64,000 nt of DNA. Source: Lysinibacillus sphaericus (lineage in GTDB: Bacteria > Bacillota > Bacilli > Bacillales_A > Planococcaceae). Of this stretch, positions 56,643 through 64,000 are shown piece after piece. Under the pieces are notes generated by a model. It worked only from the letters and a program-made list of their open reading frames with translations. It was not told where the DNA came from and did not search any database. The position numbers and the translations under genes were made by a program. Each line of letters opens with the position of its first letter. Positions within the stretch are counted from its first letter, which is position 1. The stretch covers positions 4,588,001 through 4,652,000 of the forward strand of contig NZ_CP015224.1 of NCBI RefSeq assembly GCF_001629735.1. The letters are read 5' to 3'.

Positions 56643-56915
56643 GATCAACATGGGTGATTGAGTCTAAAATAGCTAGCGTACTGTTGAAGAACTTGGTATA
56701 TCCGAAAAAAATTTAAATGAAAAGAGTAGTAGATTGAGCTTTTAAGGAAGCGTTATATTTTCTAAATTTTAGGATGAGTCAACTCATGTGAATAGCATTT
56801 GATGCATACAAGCAACCATCATTTAAGTATTGACATACTAAGTATAGGAATTATATATTTATCCCAGTTAAATTTTTTGAATATTCATTATATATTAACT
56901 TGTACCTACAACGTG
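56643..56915. other. intergenic region upstream of the sugar operon
   Basis: About 270 AT-rich bases with no clear open frame. The promoter proper follows at 56916. Confidence 0.5.
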
Positions 56916-56945
56916 TTGACGTGTAGTTGTGTTGTTATGGATAAT
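56916..56945 (+). promoter_or_regulatory. sigma-A promoter of the sugar operon
   Basis: TTGACG (56916-56921), 18-base spacer, GATAAT (56940-56945). The -35 is framed by ACAAC (56908-56912) and GTTGT (56926-56930), a possible operator. No catabolite-response (cre) box was recognised. Confidence 0.6.
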
Positions 56946-57002
56946 TGAGGTTATTTACGTTTATGAATACAGGGCCATAAGGATGAAACGAGGGGGAAAA
57001 AA

Positions 57003-58154
57003 ATGAAAAAAATAAGAATAGGTGTTATTGGAGCTGGTTTAAGAGGGGGCTTGGCACAATACTGGCATAAGCCTACCGGGGAATCAGAAATAGTAGCGTT
57101 AGCCGATATTTCTCAAGAACGTTTAGAAAAATTTCAGGAGAAATTTGATACACCTTTATTTTTAACAAAGGACTATAAAGAGTTATTAACAAGAGATGAC
57201 ATCGATGCAATTGCGGTTTTATCGCCAGATTATTTACATGAGGAACATATTATTACTTGTTTAAAAGCGGGTAAGCATGTGTATGCGGAAAAACCATTAG
57301 CCATAACGGTAGAAGGTTGCGATCGAATATTAGATGCATGGGAAAAATCAGGAAAGCATCTCATGGTGGGCTTTAATATGCGCTATATGAGTATGTATCA
57401 AACGATGAAAGGCCTAATTGATTCAGGTGCCATTGGAGAACTAAAGGCAATATGGGTGCGACATTTTGTTGGATTCGGTGGTTATTTCTACTACCACGAT
57501 TGGCATGGTAATTCAAAAAATACAACCTCTTTACTACTTCAAAAAGGCTCACATGATTTAGATGTCATTCATTGGATTTCAGGGAAATATACGCAGAAAG
57601 TATCTGCGTTTGGTAGCTTAGATTATTATGGTGGAAATCAGCCAAATACATTAACATGTCCTACCTGCGATCAGAAAAAAACTTGTCCAGAATATGTTGC
57701 CCATACATTTACAGAATGTGCGTTCCGTGAAGAAATTGATGTGGAGGATAATAATATGGTCATGATGGAATTAGAAGGTGGCATAAAGGCTTCTTATTTA
57801 CAATGTCACTTCACACCAGATTATTCGCGGAATTATACATTTATTGGTACGAAGGGGCGTATTGAAAATGATGATATCAATAATAAAATTTATTTAAAAA
57901 CACGAAAATCAAATTCTTGGGAGGAACTAAGTAATGTTGTTTACGAAATGAAGCCTGAGGAAGGAAGCCATGGTGGTGCTGATCCAAAAATTGCCCAAGA
58001 TTTTGTAGAACTCATCCTCTACGATAAGAAACCTTTAACAACGCCATTTGCCGGACGAATGAGTGTAGCAGTGGGTTGCGCGGCTACAGAATCCATTCGT
58101 AGCGGAGGTAAGGTTATTGAGATTCAGAAGGAATCTACCATTCTGCAACATTGA
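57003..58154 (+). CDS. Gfo/Idh/MocA family NAD(P)-dependent sugar dehydrogenase
   Basis: A 383-residue oxidoreductase. N-terminal Rossmann motif GVIGAGLRGG, the AEKPLAI motif with the catalytic Lys near residue 96, and C-terminal sugar-binding domain. A Cys cluster (LTCPTCDQKKTCPEY...TECAF, about 217-242) recurs in this subfamily. It is the first gene of an operon with an ABC sugar importer and NagA, so a sugar or amino-sugar substrate is likely; the exact reaction cannot be told. Confidence 0.88.
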   Translation: MKKIRIGVIGAGLRGGLAQYWHKPTGESEIVALADISQERLEKFQEKFDTPLFLTKDYKELLTRDDIDAIAVLSPDYLHEEHIITCLKAGKHVYAEKPLAITVEGCDRILDAWEKSGKHLMVGFNMRYMSMYQTMKGLIDSGAIGELKAIWVRHFVGFGGYFYYHDWHGNSKNTTSLLLQKGSHDLDVIHWISGKYTQKVSAFGSLDYYGGNQPNTLTCPTCDQKKTCPEYVAHTFTECAFREEIDVEDNNMVMMELEGGIKASYLQCHFTPDYSRNYTFIGTKGRIENDDINNKIYLKTRKSNSWEELSNVVYEMKPEEGSHGGADPKIAQDFVELILYDKKPLTTPFAGRMSVAVGCAATESIRSGGKVIEIQKESTILQH

Positions 58155-58172
58155 TAAATAGGGGGTGTAGTC

Positions 58173-59165
58173 ATGACGCTTTTAGATAAAACAACTGTTG
58201 AGGAAAAGCCATTTAAAACAAAACGTTTTTTCAAAAAGCAATCAAAGGTAAAGAAAAATCACCTGGTTGAGTGGAAAAAATCTATCAAAAAAAATTGGGA
58301 GCTCTATTTATTACTAGCCCCTGTTATCCTTTACTTTCTAGTTTTCCATTATTACCCACTATATGGTTTGCAAATTGCCTTTAAAGATTTTATTGCTACT
58401 AAGGGAATTATGGGGAGTCCGTGGGTAGGATTAAAGCATTTTGAACGCTTTTTTGATAGCTACTATTTTTGGCGTTTAATCAGAAACACAATTGGGATTG
58501 GCGTATTTACGCTACTTATTTCTTTTCCAATACCCATCATTATCGCCTTGCTACTAAATGAAGTGAAGAGTCTTCGTTTTAAAAAATTTGTACAGACAGT
58601 CATTTATGCCCCACATTTTTTATCCACAGTAGTAGTTGTTGGGATGCTATTACTATTCTTAAAATCGGATGGGATGATTAACCAAATGATTATGTTGTTT
58701 GGGGGTACACCCGTAGATTTTATTTCAGAACCTACATGGTTTAAATCCATATATGTACTGTCTGATGTTTGGCAAACGATGGGATGGAGTTCCATCATCT
58801 ATATTGCAGCTTTGGCTGCCGTAGATCCAGCACAGCATGAGGCAGCAATGATAGACGGAGCATCAAAATTTCAAAGGATTATTCATATCAATATTCCTGC
58901 GATTTTGCCGACGATTATCATTTTATTTATCTTAAATGTAGGATCTGTCATGGCCATTGGATTTGAAAAAGTATTTTTAATGCAAAATGATTTAAATATG
59001 TCGGCATCAGATGTTATATCCACTTTTGTTTATCGTAGCGGAATTTTAGAGGCACAATATAGCTTTTCGGCAGCAGTTGGTTTATTCAACTCTATCATTA
59101 ATTTTATCCTCCTTATTATGGTTAATAGAATAGCTAAAAAAGTGAGTGATACAAGTTTATGGTAA
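58173..59165 (+). CDS. sugar ABC transporter permease, LplB/YtcP-type
   Basis: A 330-residue permease. A ~40-residue basic N-terminus precedes six membrane segments (LLLAPVILYFLVFHYYPLYG first), with the EAA loop HEAAMIDGASKFQRIIHINIPAI. It pairs with the next gene and the lipoprotein after it. No ATPase is in this operon, as usual for CUT1 systems that share MsmX. Confidence 0.9.
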   Translation: MTLLDKTTVEEKPFKTKRFFKKQSKVKKNHLVEWKKSIKKNWELYLLLAPVILYFLVFHYYPLYGLQIAFKDFIATKGIMGSPWVGLKHFERFFDSYYFWRLIRNTIGIGVFTLLISFPIPIIIALLLNEVKSLRFKKFVQTVIYAPHFLSTVVVVGMLLLFLKSDGMINQMIMLFGGTPVDFISEPTWFKSIYVLSDVWQTMGWSSIIYIAALAAVDPAQHEAAMIDGASKFQRIIHINIPAILPTIIILFILNVGSVMAIGFEKVFLMQNDLNMSASDVISTFVYRSGILEAQYSFSAAVGLFNSIINFILLIMVNRIAKKVSDTSLW

Positions 59166-59178
59166 AGGAGAGATTGAC

Positions 59179-60057
59179 ATGAAAGAATCAAAGGGCGATC
59201 GTGCGTTTACTATCTTTAATTATATTTTTTTAGCCATTGTAGCAGTTGTTGTTTTGTATCCACTTATTTTTGTTTTGAGTGCTTCTCTTAGTAATCCTGA
59301 GTATGTCATTTCAGGGGATCTATGGCTATGGCCAAAGGAATTTACAGTGGAGGCTTACGAAAAAGTATTCCAAAATCCAGATATTATTAATGGATTTATT
59401 AACACGTTGAAATACACATTCTTTGGAACGTTACTTAATATCGTGATGACCATTTGTGCAGCCTACCCTCTCTCTCGTAGACATTTGAAAGGAAAGGGCT
59501 TTATTATGGCATTTATGGTATTCACCATGTTTTTCAGTGGGGGATTAATTCCTACCTATCTATTAATCCGTGATTTGGGCATGATAAATACATTTTGGGT
59601 CATGATTATTCCGAATGCAGTAGCTGTATGGAACATCATTATTATGCGGACATTTTTTCAATCCATTCCATATGAATTAGAGGAATCGGCCATGATTGAT
59701 GGTGCAGGGAACTTCCGTATTTTATGGAGTATCGTACTTCCATTATCATTACCTGTTATGGCAGTCATGGTTTTATTTTACGCTGTAGGACATTGGAACT
59801 CTTATTTCCAGGCATTGATTTACTTGCAAGACCAAGATAAGTTTCCATTACAACTTATTCTGAGGCAAATATTAATTCAAGGACAAGCTGACGATATGAT
59901 TAAAGCGACGTCAGAAAGCTTTTTAGCTCAAAAACTTAGCGTTGAAGGGTTAAAATACGCAGTTTTAATCGTTGCTAACCTACCAATGTTAATGCTTTAT
60001 CCATTCTTACAAAGATATTTTGTAAAAGGTGTCATGATTGGTTCATTAAAAGGTTAA
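59179..60057 (+). CDS. sugar ABC transporter permease, YtcP-type
   Basis: A 292-residue permease with six segments and the EAA loop EESAMIDGAGNFRILWSIVLPLSLP. ATG at 59179 follows AAAGGAGAG; the frame from 59146 overlaps the previous gene. Second membrane subunit of the importer. Confidence 0.9.
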   Translation: MKESKGDRAFTIFNYIFLAIVAVVVLYPLIFVLSASLSNPEYVISGDLWLWPKEFTVEAYEKVFQNPDIINGFINTLKYTFFGTLLNIVMTICAAYPLSRRHLKGKGFIMAFMVFTMFFSGGLIPTYLLIRDLGMINTFWVMIIPNAVAVWNIIIMRTFFQSIPYELEESAMIDGAGNFRILWSIVLPLSLPVMAVMVLFYAVGHWNSYFQALIYLQDQDKFPLQLILRQILIQGQADDMIKATSESFLAQKLSVEGLKYAVLIVANLPMLMLYPFLQRYFVKGVMIGSLKG

Positions 60058-60076
60058 AGAACAGGGGCGATTTTAA

Positions 60077-61693
60077 GTGAAAATGAAAAAAAAGCATGTT
60101 TATGGTTTTGTAACAAGCCTGATGTTAGCTGCAAGTTTATTAGGAGCATGTTCGGATAATAAAGAAGCTGGTGGAGTAAAAAGTGATAATATCGATAATT
60201 TGAATGTGACGGGTATGCCGATTGCAAAGGAGAAAATTGAAGTCGATGGTTTTGCAGCAAAGTTTTTTGCATCACAGGATTGGAATCATCTAATGTTATG
60301 GGAAGAATACGAGAAAATGTCTAACATCCATATGAATTGGACAACGGTTCAGACAGAAGTATTAGCAGACAAAAAGAACTTACTTTTAGCTTCAGGAAAC
60401 TATCAGGAAATATTTTTTGCATCAGCATTTTCCAAAACAGATTTAATCAAGTACGGTCAACAAGGTGTATTCTTACCGTTGAATGAATACATCGATCAAT
60501 ATGCACCAAATTTTAAAAAGCTATTAGAAGAATACCCATCTGTCAAGCAAGGTGTGACAATGGCAGATGGAAATATCTATGGCTTTCCAACAATTTACGA
60601 TCCAAAATTTTCATCACTTCGTGTTGGAGCGCCATGGATTAACCAAACATGGCTTGATAACCTAGGCTTACAATCACCAGAAACAACAAAAGATTTATAC
60701 AAAGTATTAAAAGCTTTTAAAGAGAATGATCCAAATGGTAATGGTTTACAAGATGAACAAGGCTGGGGAACTGGTTATGGTATTGAACAAATTATTTCTT
60801 ACTTAAGAGGATCGTTTGGCTTGAATAAGCAAGGAACGATGAATCTGAATTTAGATTTTAAAGAAGGAACTGAGGAATTCCGATTCGTGCCAACGACTGA
60901 CGAATATAAACAATTACTTGAATATTTAAATAAGCTTTATAAAGAAGGTTTAATTAATAAGGATGTGTTTACGACTGAGCCACAGAAATTTGCGGCAGAA
61001 GCAGCAAAAGGAACGTTTGGTATGCTTAGTGAAGTAGACCCTAAAGAGTTATTTAAACTAGATGGTTATACGGGTGCCCAAGTTTTAGAAGGACCTAATG
61101 GGGATCGACAATATACTGCAATGACTAATGGTCTTGGGAATCTAGGAATGTTTGTCGTAACAGATAAAGCGAAAAATCCTGAAGCAATGGTTCGTTGGAT
61201 TGATCATTTATATGGTGATGAAGGGGCTAAAATGTTCTTTATGGGCTTTGAAGGTGTCACTTACGAAGAAAATGAGGATGGAACTATTCAATATATCGAC
61301 AGTATTACGAATAATCCAGATGGCAAAAACTTAGACCAAGCAATAAGTGATTATCTAACATGGCCAGGTGGTTATTACCCTGGGATTGTTACGCAAAAGT
61401 ATTTCCAAGGTGCAGAGGCTAAGGAAAATTCTCTTAACAATGCTAAGCAAGTTATGCCATATGCTTTGAAAGATGATGAAATTATTCCAGGGTTAAATTA
61501 CACTGTGGAAGAAAATGATCGAGTGTCCGCTGTTTTAACAGACATACAAACCTATGTAAATGAAATGACAGCAAGCTTTATTACAGGAAAAGAAAGCTTC
61601 GATAAATGGAATGACTATAAGAAAACAATAGAGAAGATGGGCTTGCAGGACTATATGGAAGTGGCACAAGGGGCATATGACCGTTCTAAATAA
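60077..61693 (+). CDS. sugar ABC transporter substrate-binding lipoprotein, LipO/YtcQ-type
   Basis: A 538-residue lipoprotein (lipobox LLGAC, Cys near residue 25) of the large extracellular binding protein group that accompanies LplB/YtcP permeases. EF-hand-like NDPNGNGLQDEQGWG near 220 is typical of this group (Ca2+ site). GTG start at 60077 behind AGGGGC. Ligand is probably an oligosaccharide or glycan fragment. Confidence 0.9.
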   Translation: MKMKKKHVYGFVTSLMLAASLLGACSDNKEAGGVKSDNIDNLNVTGMPIAKEKIEVDGFAAKFFASQDWNHLMLWEEYEKMSNIHMNWTTVQTEVLADKKNLLLASGNYQEIFFASAFSKTDLIKYGQQGVFLPLNEYIDQYAPNFKKLLEEYPSVKQGVTMADGNIYGFPTIYDPKFSSLRVGAPWINQTWLDNLGLQSPETTKDLYKVLKAFKENDPNGNGLQDEQGWGTGYGIEQIISYLRGSFGLNKQGTMNLNLDFKEGTEEFRFVPTTDEYKQLLEYLNKLYKEGLINKDVFTTEPQKFAAEAAKGTFGMLSEVDPKELFKLDGYTGAQVLEGPNGDRQYTAMTNGLGNLGMFVVTDKAKNPEAMVRWIDHLYGDEGAKMFFMGFEGVTYEENEDGTIQYIDSITNNPDGKNLDQAISDYLTWPGGYYPGIVTQKYFQGAEAKENSLNNAKQVMPYALKDDEIIPGLNYTVEENDRVSAVLTDIQTYVNEMTASFITGKESFDKWNDYKKTIEKMGLQDYMEVAQGAYDRSK

Positions 61694-61719
61694 GGAGGTT
61701 CAGATTCTCCCTCAAACTT

Positions 61720-61787
61720 AACAAGAAAAGGTCACATAGGCTATAAGTTTATCTTGCATAACTGGGCTTATGTGACACTCTCTTGTT
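61720..61787 (+). promoter_or_regulatory. intercistronic stem-loop between binding protein and YesL-like gene
   Basis: AACAAGA...GTCACATA (61720-61738) pairs with TATGTGAC...TCTTGTT (61769-61787). No T run follows. It probably protects the upstream mRNA or lowers expression of the genes below, as seen after other binding-protein genes. Confidence 0.5.
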
Positions 61788-61864
61788 CGACCTTCAATGA
61801 TGGATGTAGGGAGTGTATAAAAAGAAAATATTTAGGAATGCGTTATCGTAGGGAGGTAATGGAC

Positions 61865-62533
61865 ATGGAATTGGAAGGGTGGAAAGGTAAACTATACTGG
61901 TTTGTAGAGTGGATCACATTGTTAGCGGTGTTACAGTTACTATGGACAGGCTTAGCTTTATTAGGATTGTTGTTATTTGGAGTAGCCCCAGCGACTGTTG
62001 CCATGTTTACTACTTTACGTAAAAGGCTACAAGGAGAAGATGATTTAAAACGATTAGTCAAAATCTATTGGAATACATATAAAGCTGAATTTATTCCATC
62101 CAATAAAATAGGTATGATTCTACTGTGTGTTGGCTACTTTTTAACGATTAATTTTCAAATCATTTTAACGTTTCATGGCTTACAAGGTCTACTGTTACTA
62201 ACAGCGTTTATTTCTATTTGTATACTTTTCGGTATGATTGTCGTAAATATATTTCAACTATTCTCCCATTATAATTTGCCAACACTACGCTACTTTGCTG
62301 CTTCAATCATATTTAGTATTGCGTATCCATTACAAATGATTAGCAATATTGTAGGGCTTGTAATTCTTTATAAAGTGTATAGCTGGTTGCCTGGCTTAAT
62401 ACCGTTTTTCGGTGTTAGTTTAGCTGCATTATTTTTAACGTGGATGTCATCCCATATATTTAAGAATGAGAGCGAAGTAGAGAAACATACTAATCTACCA
62501 CATTACTCTGTTGAGAGAGGGATAACCTCATGA
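61865..62533 (+). CDS. YesL family (DUF624) membrane protein
   Basis: A 222-residue protein with about five hydrophobic segments. FGVAPATVAMFTTLRKRLQGE and the following IYWNTYKAEFIPSNKIG are the DUF624 signature. Such proteins commonly sit in LplB/YtcP-type sugar operons but their role is unknown. ATG at 61865 has GGGAGG eight bases upstream. It overlaps nagA by four bases (ATGA). Confidence 0.85.
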   Translation: MELEGWKGKLYWFVEWITLLAVLQLLWTGLALLGLLLFGVAPATVAMFTTLRKRLQGEDDLKRLVKIYWNTYKAEFIPSNKIGMILLCVGYFLTINFQIILTFHGLQGLLLLTAFISICILFGMIVVNIFQLFSHYNLPTLRYFAASIIFSIAYPLQMISNIVGLVILYKVYSWLPGLIPFFGVSLAALFLTWMSSHIFKNESEVEKHTNLPHYSVERGITS

Positions 62534-63708
62534 ATAAAATATGGATTATTAATGCGAATATCGTGATGGAAAATCAAATTATCAATAACGGATTCCTAGT
62601 AATGTCGGAAGGGAAAATTACAGTAATTGATCATATGGCTAATTGCCCTACCCTCGCTTTAATAGAGAATGTAATTGACTGTCAGCAAAGAGGCTATATT
62701 ATCCCTGGAATGATCGATATCCATATACATGGTGCTGTAGGCCATGATTTTATGGATGCGGACTATATTTGTTATTCGAGAATTGCAAAGTATTTAGCCA
62801 GTGAGGGAATAACTGCTTTTTTAGCCACAACGATGACAGGCTCTATGACGGAGATTGAAGCTGCTGTTGAGGCACTTGCCTATTATTATAAAAACCAACC
62901 GACAGCAGTACCTGAGATGTTAGGAATTCATTTAGAAGGTCCATTTATTAGTCAATTAAAAAAAGGGGCACAATCCGAAGCATATATTTTAAAACCAAAT
63001 GTGCAACAATTTAATGACCTGTATAATAAGTCTCATCATTCGATTCGTATTGTCACATTTGCGCCAGAGGAAGACAGCAGTTTTGAATTACTACACGAAT
63101 TAACTAGTAAAGGGGTTATTGCATCTATTGGTCACTCTAATGCTGACTATGATACAGCACAACATGCATTAAAAGCTGGTATTAATCATGCAACACACCT
63201 ATTTAATGGCATGAGTGGACTGCATCATCGTGATCCAGGTGTTGTTGGAGCAGTACTTTTATCAGAAGATGTGTATGTGGAAATAATTCCAGATAATATA
63301 CATGTTCATAAAGATTTACTACCAATGGTTTATAAACTGACAGGCTTGAATCGTTTGCTCGTCATTACAGATGGTATGCGTGCAAAGGGGATGCCAGATG
63401 GTATGTATCATTTAGGTGGTAATGAAGTAGAAGTAATGAATAATCAATGTATTCAACGTAAAACAGGTTCCTTAGCAGGAAGTGTATTGAATATGAATGC
63501 GGCAAGAAAGAACATAGAAGAATGGCTTACACTTTCACTTGCTGAGCAATTACGTGTTGTTTCCTTAAATCAAGCAGAGCATTTAGGCATGGACAATCGT
63601 AAAGGGTCTATTGCACTAGGAAAAGACGCAGATATTGTTTGGTTGAATGAGGAAGGGGAAGTAGAGAAAACTTTTTGCTTAGGGATTCTTGCCTTTGAAA
63701 AGGATTGA
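62530..63708 (+). CDS. nagA: N-acetylglucosamine-6-phosphate deacetylase
   Basis: A 392-residue amidohydrolase. The DIHIHGAVGHDFMD metal region, HLEGPFI glutamate motif, SIGHSNADY, and ATHLFNGMSGLHHRDPG with the His ligands match NagA. The catalytic Asp is in ITDGM. It converts GlcNAc-6-P to GlcN-6-P. No nagB or kinase is in the window, so one may follow the regulator or act from elsewhere. Confidence 0.93.
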   Translation: MNKIWIINANIVMENQIINNGFLVMSEGKITVIDHMANCPTLALIENVIDCQQRGYIIPGMIDIHIHGAVGHDFMDADYICYSRIAKYLASEGITAFLATTMTGSMTEIEAAVEALAYYYKNQPTAVPEMLGIHLEGPFISQLKKGAQSEAYILKPNVQQFNDLYNKSHHSIRIVTFAPEEDSSFELLHELTSKGVIASIGHSNADYDTAQHALKAGINHATHLFNGMSGLHHRDPGVVGAVLLSEDVYVEIIPDNIHVHKDLLPMVYKLTGLNRLLVITDGMRAKGMPDGMYHLGGNEVEVMNNQCIQRKTGSLAGSVLNMNAARKNIEEWLTLSLAEQLRVVSLNQAEHLGMDNRKGSIALGKDADIVWLNEEGEVEKTFCLGILAFEKD

Positions 63709-63716
63709 TATATCAA
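63705..63716. promoter_or_regulatory. 12-bp palindrome before the gntR gene
   Basis: TTGATATATCAA is a perfect palindrome overlapping the nagA stop and ~62 bases before the regulator start. It does not look like the classic NagR/DasR operator. Tentative. Confidence 0.3.
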
Positions 63717-63777
63717 TAGGCATCCTATTATATAGATGGTATATTGATTACAAAACCTAGAGAAGGAAGGAAAAAAG

Positions 63778-64000
63778 ATGCATTTATTAGATCAATCTAG
63801 TGTAATCCCATTATATCATCAACTGAAACAAATTTTATTTGGGAAAATTCAATCAGGTGAATGGAAACCAGGAGATAAAATTGACTCGGAAAATCAATTG
63901 ATGGAGATGTTCCGTGTTAGTCGAAATACAGTAAAAAAGGCAATAGAGGAATTAGTAAAGGAAGAGAAATTATATCGGATTCAAGGGAAAGGGACCTTTG
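63778..64000 (+). CDS. GntR family transcriptional regulator (N-terminal part, cut by window end)
   Basis: The first 74 residues: a winged helix with VIPLYHQLKQILFGKIQSGEWKPGDKIDSENQLMEMFRVSRNTVKKAIEELVKEEKLYRIQGKGTF, the HutC/YvoA-type GntR DNA-binding domain. ATG follows GAAGGAAGG. The ligand domain lies beyond the window. Adjacency to nagA suggests a NagR (YvoA)-like regulator of this operon. Confidence 0.9.
   Translation, partial: MHLLDQSSVIPLYHQLKQILFGKIQSGEWKPGDKIDSENQLMEMFRVSRNTVKKAIEELVKEEKLYRIQGKGTF

Overview
The window is AT-rich chromosomal DNA from a spore-forming, low-GC Gram-positive bacterium, most likely Lysinibacillus (sphaericus/fusiformis group) or a close relative in the Planococcaceae/Caryophanaceae. 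The reasons are blocks of gene order shared with Bacillus subtilis (ctpB-minJ-csbA; yisK-yisL; yitU-yitV-yitW; fabH-fabF...trpS...spx-mecA-coiA-pepF-roxS-spxH-yjbI-to-yjbO; yjcF-yjcG-yjcH), many sporulation genes (CotZ/CotO-like coat proteins, SpoVAC/AD/AEb, YjcZ, SpoVIF), strong AAGGAGG-type ribosome binding sites and T-rich terminators. I see no rRNA, tRNA, CRISPR array or intact mobile element. The only mobile-element trace is a decayed IS1182-family remnant near 3.2-3.7 kb.

Layout. 0-3.2 kb: ctpB, minJ and csbA (envelope and division). 3.2-3.7 kb: IS1182 remnant sitting inside a duplicated terminator arm. 3.7-6.2 kb: azlCD (branched-chain amino acid export), a divergent XRE-cupin regulator and a TVP38-like membrane protein. 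6.4-14.9 kb: addB-addA recombination nuclease and a DUF418 membrane protein. 15-18.1 kb: a YisK-like FAH protein, YisL, and a membrane-anchored alpha-amylase homologue whose catalytic residues look lost. 18.2-21.3 kb: DegV protein and YitU, YitV, YitW homologues. 21.3-24.5 kb: Fnr (B. subtilis-type 4Fe-4S ligands) and a ClpB disaggregase without its N-domain, behind a CtsR box. 24.5-28.9 kb: yjzD, fabH-fabF, a small membrane protein, and trpS with a T-box(Trp). 29.3-40.2 kb: the Spx/redox and stringent-response block: spx, mecA, coiA, pepF, the sRNA RoxS/RsaE, spxH, truncated haemoglobin, a lytic transglycosylase, CYTH protein, yjbL, relQ, NAD kinase and an RluD-type synthase. 40.4-45.9 kb: mgtE and a sporulation cluster. 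46-48.5 kb: yjcF-yjcG-yjcH and a PgpA-like gene. 48.5-55.2 kb: an oligopeptide-type ABC importer of unusual architecture (circularly permuted binding protein, enlarged permeases, fused ATPases). 55.2-56.6 kb: a 26-residue membrane peptide and a secreted staphylococcal-nuclease-like lipoprotein. 57-64 kb: a sugar-uptake operon (Gfo/Idh/MocA dehydrogenase, LplB/YtcP-type permeases, large lipoprotein, YesL-like protein, NagA, and a GntR regulator cut by the window end).

How the genes work together. Spx, MecA and SpxH are all proteolysis/adaptor factors of the Clp system. Fnr, the truncated haemoglobin and RoxS, with its Rex/Fnr-like palindrome and upstream ResD-like motif, point to respiration and NO/redox control. 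The last operon probably imports an N-acetylhexosamine-containing glycan or derivative and deacetylates the sugar phosphate. The observations most worth following are the permuted ABC transporter and the amylase pseudoenzyme; RoxS is a good regulatory target.
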